In this document: in pieces, positions 1-5,672 of the stretch
Layout: each line of letters starts with the position of its first letter
How positions within the stretch are numbered: position 1 is the first letter of the stretch
Virus record (IMG/VR): IMGVR_UViG_3300042945_000248
Coordinates: 1-23,370 of that record
Origin: a virus
DNA length: 23,370 nucleotides
Strand: one strand, 5' to 3'
Made by a program: the position numbers and the translations under genes
Notes under the pieces: generated by a model
Told to the model about the DNA's origin: nothing
The model's input: the letters and a program-made list of their open reading frames with translations, nothing else
Database searches by the model: none

Positions 1-1143
1 AAGGTCTGCATGGATATAGTATGTCTTGTCTGGGTCTGGTTTAAATGACTCATCAAACCTTCTAAATTGATCTAGAGGGTTTCTAATTGTCATTACCTTT
101 TCTAGTTTTGTTTTATCTTTAAAGAAAGCATCTGATGCATAGGTTGGCATGCATGCAAAACGCATCATTGCATCACCAAGGTCTGTATAAAATGCTATCT
201 TAAAATCATCAATATGGCGGGTTGGGTTTACTTCCCATGTAGGTCTTTTAAATGCTAGGACTCTTGGTATCTTGTATGAGATGATTGTGTCTTCATCCCA
301 CGAAATTTCAAACCTATTGCCTGGATCTTCATGTGGCAAGTCTTCATTGATAATGAATGTATGCTTGCGCTCTATAGTTTCTTTTTCTGCAATTACAGAC
401 TCATATTTTTGAGATATAAAGTCGCCTTGATATCTTGGGAATGATAGCAATGCCACCTTACCAAGATCAGGGAAACGAGAATCTACAGTACCACGGAATG
501 CTTTGTAAATGTTTTCTGCAGTCTTTCCTTGTTCATTACCAGTACCAACTTCTGAAGCAAAACCAGAGATTTCATCAAGTACCGCCATGAATAGGTTCAA
601 ACCCTCATGTGATTCACGCTCTGAGTGACCAGAGTAAACTGTTACAGACTTATCAAAATCAATTGAATCTGCCTTTGGGTTGTACTTTCCTGCAAACCAT
701 GGTGATCTTTCAATCTTAGACTTAAAACCTTTAAAGAAAACATTCTTAGCCTGCTGAGCATTAATAGCAACGTTAATAATGTCAATAGCATCTCCTGCTG
801 GCTTACCATAATAAACAGCGGGATCCTTTAGGCATAGCAACTTATATACTACATATGCACATGCTACGGTAGATACAAAGTCCTTACCGCTACCTTTGCC
901 AAGTTGCAAAATAATTTCATTCTTTGTAAATTTTCTATAGTATGCTTCTCCAGCAACATCCCCCAGCAAAGTCTGAAGATCTTCTTTCTTGTATATCTGA
1001 CTCATTGCTTCTACAATTTGATATTGAATATCGGATAGTGGTGGCTGTCCAAGATAGTCTGGAGACTCTACAAATGTCTTTGCATCTACAGGAGTTTCTA
1101 CAAAATGATTTTCCTTAAGTACTTCAAGGAACTCATTGAACAT
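1..1143 (-). CDS. terL: Terminase large subunit, N-terminal part (cut by window edge)
   Basis: DNA-packaging motor ATPase that drives phage DNA into the prohead and cuts concatemers. The reading frame is open from the ATG at 1143 to base 1, giving 381 residues with no stop, so the gene continues off the left edge. A Walker A-type loop GKGSGKDF lies at about residues 82-89. A Walker B strand LFMAVLDE ends in the catalytic Asp-Glu pair at about 190-191. The last visible residues, YYIHADL, look like the first strand and metal-binding Asp of the RNase H-like nuclease domain, so the ATPase half is essentially complete and the nuclease half is missing. The start overlaps the upstream gene by 11 bases. 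A purine-rich GAAGGAG lies rather far (about 20 bases) from the ATG, so a TTG nine bases upstream is an alternative start. Family assignment is firm; exact subfamily is not. Confidence 0.9.
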   Translation of the reverse strand, partial: MFNEFLEVLKENHFVETPVDAKTFVESPDYLGQPPLSDIQYQIVEAMSQIYKKEDLQTLLGDVAGEAYYRKFTKNEIILQLGKGSGKDFVSTVACAYVVYKLLCLKDPAVYYGKPAGDAIDIINVAINAQQAKNVFFKGFKSKIERSPWFAGKYNPKADSIDFDKSVTVYSGHSERESHEGLNLFMAVLDEISGFASEVGTGNEQGKTAENIYKAFRGTVDSRFPDLGKVALLSFPRYQGDFISQKYESVIAEKETIERKHTFIINEDLPHEDPGNRFEISWDEDTIISYKIPRVLAFKRPTWEVNPTRHIDDFKIAFYTDLGDAMMRFACMPTYASDAFFKDKTKLEKVMTIRNPLDQFRRFDESFKPDPDKTYYIHADL

Positions 1144-1669
1144 CGTGGACAACTGTAATCACTTCTCCTTCTCGTGCAATTGCAGACAAGCGTTGCATAA
1201 TTATGTCACGAACTTCTGGATGCTCCGAAGCAATATCTCTTAATATGCCAACAAGAACTTCTTGACGGCGCTCAATCTCAACTACTTCTTCTGCAAGTTC
1301 TTTGTTCTCTAAAAGTCCAGCCTTTTGAAGCATGTCAATTCTTTTAGACTCAATATCCATAACAAGTTTAATTGCAGCAGTCTTTGCGCTAAGATTATTA
1401 GTCATAGTCGCTTCATCAATAACTTCATAAGATTTTGAAATAAGTTTTGTGTAGTGTGTGTCTGCTCCAACCAACGCTTCTTTTGCTCTAGCACGAATTG
1501 CAGCATTGTCAGAAGCCATGGCTTTCCACTCATTAATAAGTGTAACAACACGAGTGCGTGGAATGTCTAATTCTTTTGAAATTACGGTTGGATCATTTCC
1601 CTTTAAGTACTCGCTTACAACAGTATTTACCTGATCAAGGTGTTTAACTATGTCTTCTTCAGTTGACAT
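1133..1669 (-). CDS. terS: Probable terminase small subunit (HTH DNA-binding)
   Basis: A 178-residue protein encoded directly before the large terminase, which it overlaps by 11 bases. The N-terminal region, about residues 25-50, reads as a helix-turn-helix (DPTVISKELDIPRTRVVTLI), the usual way small terminase subunits recognise the packaging site. The rest is almost entirely predicted helix and rich in Glu, Lys and Ile, fitting the oligomerisation core of a terminase small subunit. The ATG at 1669 is preceded by AGAAGG at suitable spacing and overlaps the DUF3310 gene by 11 bases. The function call rests on size, the HTH and adjacency to terL; no family-specific signature was recognised, so a different packaging-linked DNA-binding protein remains possible. 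Confidence 0.65.
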   Translation of the reverse strand: MSTEEDIVKHLDQVNTVVSEYLKGNDPTVISKELDIPRTRVVTLINEWKAMASDNAAIRARAKEALVGADTHYTKLISKSYEVIDEATMTNNLSAKTAAIKLVMDIESKRIDMLQKAGLLENKELAEEVVEIERRQEVLVGILRDIASEHPEVRDIIMQRLSAIAREGEVITVVHDVQ

Positions 1670-1901
1670 ACTTGCCTTCTAGCCTATTGATTTCATCTTT
1701 AATGTAGAAGATTGCTTTCTCTAAATCTTGAATGGTTTTTTCCTCGTCTTTAATTCCTGCTCTCCAAAGATATTTAAATGCGTTTCCAATATTAAAATTT
1801 CTATGGCGTGTAATCTGAATGCACTCTACGCCAGAAGGATCTGTTGTGTAGTGTATTGGGTGATTGACTTGATCTACTGTTATGTTAAGATTTTCACTCA
1901 T
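1659..1901 (-). CDS. DUF3310 family protein
   Basis: An 80-residue protein starting at the ATG at 1901; a TTG 15 bases upstream would add five residues but is less likely. It carries the recognisable DUF3310 pattern: VNHPIHYTT near the N-terminus, then an Ile-Gln-Ile segment and FNIGNAFKYLWRAG followed by an acidic, helical end with KTIQDLEKAIFYI. The family is common in phages, often near nucleotide-metabolism or replication genes, and has been annotated as nucleotide-kinase-like, but no enzymatic activity follows from the sequence and there is no Walker motif. The start overlaps the stop of the upstream 39-aa gene in an ATGAGTGA arrangement, so translation is probably coupled. The 3' end overlaps the small terminase gene. 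Confidence 0.8.
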   Translation of the reverse strand: MSENLNITVDQVNHPIHYTTDPSGVECIQITRHRNFNIGNAFKYLWRAGIKDEEKTIQDLEKAIFYIKDEINRLEGKYVN

Positions 1902-2013
1902 CGTCTTCCCAATCAAATACTTCTGGCAAACCTCTTAGTGCTGTAACAACATAGGTTAACCCTACTGCACCAGCAAGTCCTAAACCAATAACTACCTTTT
2001 GCAATTTGTTCAT
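1894..2013 (-). CDS. 39-aa predicted single-span membrane peptide
   Basis: A very small gene between the HTH and DUF3310 genes. It starts at ATG 2013 and ends at TGA 1894-1896, giving MNKLQKVVIGLGLAGAVGLT, then YVVTALRGLPEVFDWEDDE. Residues 7 to about 25 form one hydrophobic, glycine- and alanine-rich segment preceded by two lysines and followed by an acidic tail, the layout of a one-pass inner-membrane peptide with its N-terminus in the cytoplasm. An AAGGA lies about 10 bases before the ATG. The ATG overlaps the upstream stop (ATGA), and its own stop overlaps the downstream start (ATGAGTGA). Both junctions and the absence of any other gene in the interval support it as real. Function is unknown; a holin-like or membrane-anchoring role cannot be inferred from the sequence alone. 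Confidence 0.6.
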   Translation of the reverse strand: MNKLQKVVIGLGLAGAVGLTYVVTALRGLPEVFDWEDDE

Positions 2014-2165
2014 CGTCTTGACTTCCTTAATCCAAATTTAGCAAGGTAAACATAGATAGTCTCTACGCTTGCCCCACACTCTTTAGCAATATCTTCTGGA
2101 CTCCTCTTGTCCATTAAATACCGCTTGCGTAGCCAAACTTCGCTTGTATATAGTTTACCAGTCAT
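2010..2165 (-). CDS. 51-aa helix-turn-helix protein
   Basis: A small gene starting at ATG 2165 and ending with a TGA that overlaps the next ATG. The protein begins MTGKLYTSEVWLRKRYLMDK. Its centre, about residues 22-45, is a clear helix-turn-helix: SPEDIAKECGASVETIYVYL, followed by a Lys/Arg-rich tail (KFGLRKSRR). Such mini HTH proteins resemble the DNA-binding modules of recombinases, small terminases and homing endonucleases, but no catalytic domain is attached. It lies four bases after the RuvC-like gene stop. It may be a small transcriptional regulator or a DNA-binding partner of the neighbouring nuclease or terminase; the sequence does not decide between these. Confidence 0.7.
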   Translation of the reverse strand: MTGKLYTSEVWLRKRYLMDKRSPEDIAKECGASVETIYVYLAKFGLRKSRR

Positions 2166-2169
2166 AGTA

Positions 2170-2739
2170 CTATTTGTCAACCCCTATTGCCTTTGTCCAG
2201 TTGCTTAGAGCCCAATGACCAATACCGCAAGCATCGGCTACATCATTATCTTCAATCTGCCTATCATAAATAGTATTAATAAACTTAATGGTTCTTTCTT
2301 TTCTAAGGTTTCTTTCATACGACTTATACCATGATACAGATTTGGCAGGGTTAGCGGAACGAATAACCAACTGCTCTTCCTTAGATATTTTTTTATTACC
2401 AATAAAGTTTTGCCATGTAATGGGAGAAACCTTTCCAACAATCTGTGTTCCAGTCTGACCTGCTGCACCCAAGATAGCACCTTGAACTAATGCTAAGTCT
2501 GCAGCAGTTTTAGGGCTATTCATAAATACCGTATGCTCAATTATAATTGCTTCAAAACCACCATAGTGATCAAACACAGCCTTAACTCTTTCGCCAGCAT
2601 TTAAAACCTTTTCATATATATCATTGCCTTCAAACTGTATTTTTCCTATAAAGCCTAGTTCTTTAGATTTGGTATTAAATAAAGCAAAAGCAAGATTGTT
2701 TGTGCTAGCATCTATAGCACAAATGGTCTCTGGCATCAT
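2170..2739 (-). CDS. RuvC-like Holliday junction resolvase
   Basis: A 189-residue RNase H-fold nuclease predicted to cut four-way or branched DNA. The acidic catalytic set of the RuvC family is visible: Asp10 in ICAIDAST at the end of the first strand, Glu68 in AIIIEHTVF, and the C-terminal pair Asp166/Asp169 in DNDVADA, where the RuvC family has a D-x-x-D-A pattern. The start is chosen at ATG 2739 because GGGGAG lies five bases upstream; the next codon is also ATG and equally possible. A frame start at 2766 would overlap the zinc-finger gene and has no binding site. It probably clears branches from replication or recombination intermediates before packaging, which fits its position just upstream of the terminase block. 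Confidence 0.8.
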   Translation of the reverse strand: MMPETICAIDASTNNLAFALFNTKSKELGFIGKIQFEGNDIYEKVLNAGERVKAVFDHYGGFEAIIIEHTVFMNSPKTAADLALVQGAILGAAGQTGTQIVGKVSPITWQNFIGNKKISKEEQLVIRSANPAKSVSWYKSYERNLRKERTIKFINTIYDRQIEDNDVADACGIGHWALSNWTKAIGVDK

Positions 2740-2752
2740 GGGAACTCCCCAC

Positions 2753-3043
2753 TTACTCTTGTTCATATTCTATGAACCCCTTTAACTCTTTTAGCATTTT
2801 TGCCACTTGCTTTGCACTAACATTACAATTTGCACAAAACCCTGAATCATTATAAATAGATAGAGATGTATCACAACCGCCAAGACATTTACGAACCTTT
2901 CCGATTCTTTTTTGTCTTTTTGTTGCTTGATATCTTTCAGCAATTTTTTCTCTTGTAGATTCTTCTCTACAAGTTTCGCTGCAGTATATCTGATAAGTTA
3001 CTTTCGGATGAAAGTAGGCTTCACATCTACTACATAGTTTCAC
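2753..3043 (-). CDS. Zinc-finger protein with two four-cysteine clusters
   Basis: A 96-residue, strongly basic protein. It has two potential zinc sites: Cys4, Cys7, Cys21 and Cys25 (CSRC and CSETC) and Cys53, Cys57, Cys70 and Cys73 (CLGGC and CANC), joined by a Lys/Arg-rich helix (REKIAERYQATKRQKRIGK). The start is a GTG at 3043 with a perfect GGAGG six bases upstream. It overlaps the end of the Cas4-like gene by 14 bases. The Cys pairs and basic linker suggest DNA or RNA binding. No specific family was recognised. Its place between the Cas4-like nuclease and the RuvC-like resolvase suggests an accessory role in recombination or in regulation of this operon, which is inference. Confidence 0.75.
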   Translation of the reverse strand: MKLCSRCEAYFHPKVTYQIYCSETCREESTREKIAERYQATKRQKRIGKVRKCLGGCDTSLSIYNDSGFCANCNVSAKQVAKMLKELKGFIEYEQE

Positions 3044-3863
3044 TCAATTCCTCCAGAGAAGCGATCTTTATAGTTCCCGTGCCAGCCTCTTCACACGCTG
3101 CCTTTACTGGGCATGTCTTACAGATCTTTGAGTTACCACGATAGTTCTTAGTTGGTAGTGTCTTATCTACCCAAGCCTGACGAACTTCACGCATCCAACT
3201 AAATGCACCCTCAACCCATTGACGATAGTTATCATTAACCTGAACAGGAATGATCATAAGGTCGTGAGTATTCTTGTTCTCATAAATTAGAGCACCCTTA
3301 GATTTACCAAATATCTTCATGTAAATAAGCAACTGAACTAAGTGACCAGTCTTAGGCTTATTTGTTTTCTTGCGGTACTCAAAACCCTCGTTCATCATTG
3401 TCTTGATTTCACCAAGGATTTCTTCTCCTTCCCAATTAAGCATTACGTCTCCGTAACCAAAAATTGGTGGATCATTATAAATTACCTTAAACTCTGTAGT
3501 TACTTCGCCCTTATCGTTAACATATGGAATACCAACTCCAGAATTTAACATAGCCTTCTGAATTCTATCGTGTCCCATGGTTCCAGAACTCATGTTGGCA
3601 GCACCGTATGCATCTGTATAGTCATCAAAAATAACACCATTAAATGCTAAGAACCAGTATCTAGGGCACTGTCCATGTTGGTATGCAATTGTAGATGGAG
3701 CAAAGGACTTCTTGACTGTATGCTTTGGTCCTCTGTCGGAAATGTATCCAGTCTGGATCTTCTTAACCATTTCTTCTGCATTAAATATTTCATTCTGTTT
3801 AGCCATGGCATCTCTGTGCTCTGACTCCTTTAGCATTACCTGCTTTAATAAACTCTTTGTCAT
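3030..3863 (-). CDS. Cas4-like PD-(D/E)XK exonuclease with Fe-S cluster cysteines
   Basis: A 277-residue protein of the Cas4/AddB-type nuclease group. The nuclease core shows His98 (TMGHDR), Asp139 in GYGDVML, Glu152-x-Lys154 in LGEIKTM and a QLLIYM motif at about 177-182, in the expected order for the RecB-like fold. One cysteine before the core (Cys66 in GQCPRYW) and three after it (Cys248, Cys251, Cys257 in CKTCPVKAAC) match the four ligands of a 4Fe-4S cluster. Family members resect DNA ends. No cas1, cas2 or CRISPR repeat is present, so a role in phage recombination or end processing with the nearby RecA is more likely than spacer acquisition. The ATG at 3863 follows AAGGGG; a possible promoter lies in the 33-base gap before it. 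Confidence 0.85.
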   Translation of the reverse strand: MTKSLLKQVMLKESEHRDAMAKQNEIFNAEEMVKKIQTGYISDRGPKHTVKKSFAPSTIAYQHGQCPRYWFLAFNGVIFDDYTDAYGAANMSSGTMGHDRIQKAMLNSGVGIPYVNDKGEVTTEFKVIYNDPPIFGYGDVMLNWEGEEILGEIKTMMNEGFEYRKKTNKPKTGHLVQLLIYMKIFGKSKGALIYENKNTHDLMIIPVQVNDNYRQWVEGAFSWMREVRQAWVDKTLPTKNYRGNSKICKTCPVKAACEEAGTGTIKIASLEELSETM

Positions 3864-3885
3864 TGTTATCCCCTTGTTTTATATA

Positions 3886-3894
3886 AGTATAGCA
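3886..3894 (-). promoter_or_regulatory. Candidate extended -10 promoter before the Cas4-like gene
   Basis: Minus-strand TGCTATACT matches the extended -10 pattern TGnTATAAT at eight of nine defined positions, counting n as free. It sits in one of the few real intergenic gaps, 22 bases before the ATG. No good -35 box is seen. The 17 bases TGCTATACTTATATAAA are nearly repeated before the single-strand-binding protein gene. AT-rich chance matches cannot be excluded. Confidence 0.3.
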
Positions 3895-3896
3895 GG

Positions 3897-4199
3897 TTAT
3901 CGCATAATGTATTTTAATGCTGATACTAAATTATTGACTGCTTCTGCTGCTGTGTAATAGATGTTTTTCTTTGCACGATTGTTTTTGTCTACATTGGCCA
4001 TCCAGGTAGCCTTTAGTGCTAACTTTCCTGCAATTGCCTGAAGTCTAACAATCTCAATTGCTGCAACTGGCATGGGGATGTCTGGCTTAATAATTAACTT
4101 AGCAATCATTGTGAGTGCTATCGTCAACTCTTCATCTTCCATAAAGTCAGCAATCTCTGCCAAGCCATTAACCATATCTAATGTTGTATTTTCTGTCAT
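3897..4199 (-). CDS. Conserved-looking helical protein of unknown function
   Basis: A 100-residue protein that I do not recognise. It is almost entirely predicted alpha-helix, with an acidic N-terminal half (ENTTLDMV, DFMEDEELT) and a more basic C-terminal half (DKNNRAKKN), no cysteine, and no membrane segment despite several Ala/Ile/Leu-rich helices. It is translated from ATG 4199, one base after the stop of the resolvase-like gene, with GAAGGAG about six bases upstream, so the reading frame is well supported. It lies in the recombination block between a PD-(D/E)XK nuclease candidate and the Cas4-like nuclease. That context hints at a DNA-processing accessory role but proves nothing. Confidence 0.65.
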   Translation of the reverse strand: MTENTTLDMVNGLAEIADFMEDEELTIALTMIAKLIIKPDIPMPVAAIEIVRLQAIAGKLALKATWMANVDKNNRAKKNIYYTAAEAVNNLVSALKYIMR

Positions 4200-4200
4200 C

Positions 4201-4485
4201 TTATTCTCCTTCTACTAACTGTTCTAACATATCTAATTCAATTATAGCAAGTCTTACCTTTTGTGTACCCTCGCCAAGAACAATGATCAAGGCTGGATCC
4301 ATACTCTTTTTAAGTGCATCTGTAACAGCCTTAGCCCACACATCTTGATTTAGAGTAAAAGACTTTGAACACTCTTTAAAGTCAATAACAAAGTTATGCC
4401 AAGAAGCGTCACCTTTAGTGTTATTTCTTCCAGAGTTCTTGTGCTGTTTTGCACCTATTCTTTTAGATTCAGAGCGCTCACTCAT
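4201..4485 (-). CDS. Putative PD-(D/E)XK endonuclease / Holliday junction resolvase-like protein
   Basis: A 94-residue protein beginning MSERSESKRIG. It shows the layout of small phage junction-resolvase-like nucleases: Glu6 in an N-terminal helix, a basic loop with GAKQHKNSGRNNTKGD ending in Asp26, then DFKEC at 35-39 supplying the D-x-K element, and an aromatic/hydrophobic strand (PALIIVL). This order (E, then GD, then (D/E)xK) fits an Hjc-like PD-(D/E)XK core, though the third strand motif is D-F-K rather than the more usual E-x-K. The ATG at 4485 overlaps the upstream stop in an ATGAGTGA junction; a longer TTG start at 4527 is less likely. A different nuclease role is possible; the core fold call is moderately secure. 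Confidence 0.55.
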   Translation of the reverse strand: MSERSESKRIGAKQHKNSGRNNTKGDASWHNFVIDFKECSKSFTLNQDVWAKAVTDALKKSMDPALIIVLGEGTQKVRLAIIELDMLEQLVEGE

Positions 4486-4663
4486 CGGCAAAATCTTTCT
4501 TGGTTTTTTTCTTTGCCATAAGTTCAACCTTGCTTATATGTTTTTTAGTGCACATCCAGGTTGTATCTCCAGAGTCAAGCCAGAACCTCATAGACTGCAC
4601 TGGCTCACTGCATTTCTTACATGTAAACTTTCCGTTAAAAACTATGAAATCTTTTTCAGCCAT
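4478..4663 (-). CDS. Small zinc-binding protein
   Basis: A 61-residue protein with a single possible zinc site made of Cys15 and Cys18 (CKKC), Cys38 and His42 (CTKKH), separated by a Ser/Arg/Trp-containing beta-like region. The C-terminal third is strongly basic (MAKKKTKKD). It starts at ATG 4663, overlapping the recA stop in ATGGCTGA, and its own end overlaps the next ATG (ATGAGTGA), so it is embedded in a chain of coupled genes. It may bind nucleic acid or act as a partner of RecA or of the resolvase-like protein next door. No family was recognised. Confidence 0.7.
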   Translation of the reverse strand: MAEKDFIVFNGKFTCKKCSEPVQSMRFWLDSGDTTWMCTKKHISKVELMAKKKTKKDFADE

Positions 4664-5672
4664 TAATAAGTTTACTCTTTAAACTTTCTTGAAGGTCAAG
4701 ATCTTCTTTAACACGATTAATAAATCCATCTCTACCTTGAACCTTTGTACCATCATCAAGTTGATACCAAGCACCTGTACGATTAACTAGCCCTGCTGCT
4801 TCTGCTGTATCTACAAGATCACCAATAGAGTCAATACCAATGTCATCACCTCTAAAATAAAAATCATATTCTCCTGATTGAAACCCTGGAGAAGTTTTAG
4901 AGAACTGCAATTCCCATCGAATCTTTCTACCAACCTTTTCTTCAATCAACTTATCACCAATCTTTATCTTTCCTTTGATTGCTTGATTGTCCGATTCAGA
5001 AGAAAATAATTTAATAACAGTAGAGGAATAGAACTTAGTAGCCTGACCACCAGTAGGCTGCTGGCTAGTATACATAGCATTAATATTATTACGGCTTTGA
5101 CTAATAAGGACAAAAAGAGTCGGCTTAACTTTATTATTTGCATAATTAATCATCTTCCATGCATTGGAAAAGTCACGAGACTCTGCACCAATTTGTTTTG
5201 TATTTTCAAGTTGCTTAAGTTCATCTGAATCCTTTTCAAAATAAATTGCAGGAAGCAAAGATGTAATTGAGTCAACAACAACAATATCTACTCCAGCATT
5301 AATAAGATTAGTTCCTACATCAACCATTTCATTAATGGTTCTTGCTTGTGAATAAATGAGTTGAGATGAATCAACTCCAAGTCTTTCTGCCCACTTTGGA
5401 TCGTATGACATTTCTGCATCTATCCACGCACACACCTTGCCTTGCTTCTGCGCTAGACCTATCATCTGAAGGCATAGAGAGGACTTTGCAGAGGACTTTG
5501 AGCCCCATACCAATACTTGCCTGCCATAAGGAAGTCCACCTGCCAGAGCACGGTTTAAACCAAAACTAGGTGTCTCTGCATATTCTATTGGTGGCACTGA
5601 GTCCCCAACCATAATAGTCTTACGCAACTTAGGGTTAAGTTGTGCCAATACTTCTTCCATACTAACTGACAT
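4656..5672 (-). CDS. recA: RecA-family recombinase
   Basis: A 338-residue homologous-recombination ATPase that forms filaments on single-stranded DNA. Visible family marks include the Walker A loop GSKSSAKS at about residues 57-64, the strand WIDAEMSYDP followed by WAERLGVD, Walker B VDIVVVDS at about 129-135, and the DNA-binding loop 2 region TGGQATKFYSS, which parallels the GGNALKFYAS region of bacterial RecA. The Walker A loop has Ala where RecA has Gly before the Lys; phage UvsX also departs from the consensus there. Length is close to bacterial RecA. The start at ATG 5672 is chosen because GGAGG lies six bases upstream and because it overlaps the polymerase stop by 11 bases; a TTG at 5714 is unlikely. 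It is co-transcribed with the polymerase and recombination nucleases. Confidence 0.93.
   Translation of the reverse strand: MSVSMEEVLAQLNPKLRKTIMVGDSVPPIEYAETPSFGLNRALAGGLPYGRQVLVWGSKSSAKSSLCLQMIGLAQKQGKVCAWIDAEMSYDPKWAERLGVDSSQLIYSQARTINEMVDVGTNLINAGVDIVVVDSITSLLPAIYFEKDSDELKQLENTKQIGAESRDFSNAWKMINYANNKVKPTLFVLISQSRNNINAMYTSQQPTGGQATKFYSSTVIKLFSSESDNQAIKGKIKIGDKLIEEKVGRKIRWELQFSKTSPGFQSGEYDFYFRGDDIGIDSIGDLVDTAEAAGLVNRTGAWYQLDDGTKVQGRDGFINRVKEDLDLQESLKSKLING

Noticed and set aside
1894-2013. 39-aa membrane peptide as a holin
   Set aside because: A single hydrophobic segment alone does not establish a holin, and no endolysin gene is visible in the window; kept as a membrane peptide of unknown function.
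3030-3863. Cas4-like gene as a sign of a phage-borne CRISPR system
   Set aside because: No direct repeats with regular spacers, no cas1 or cas2 and no effector gene were found anywhere in the window.
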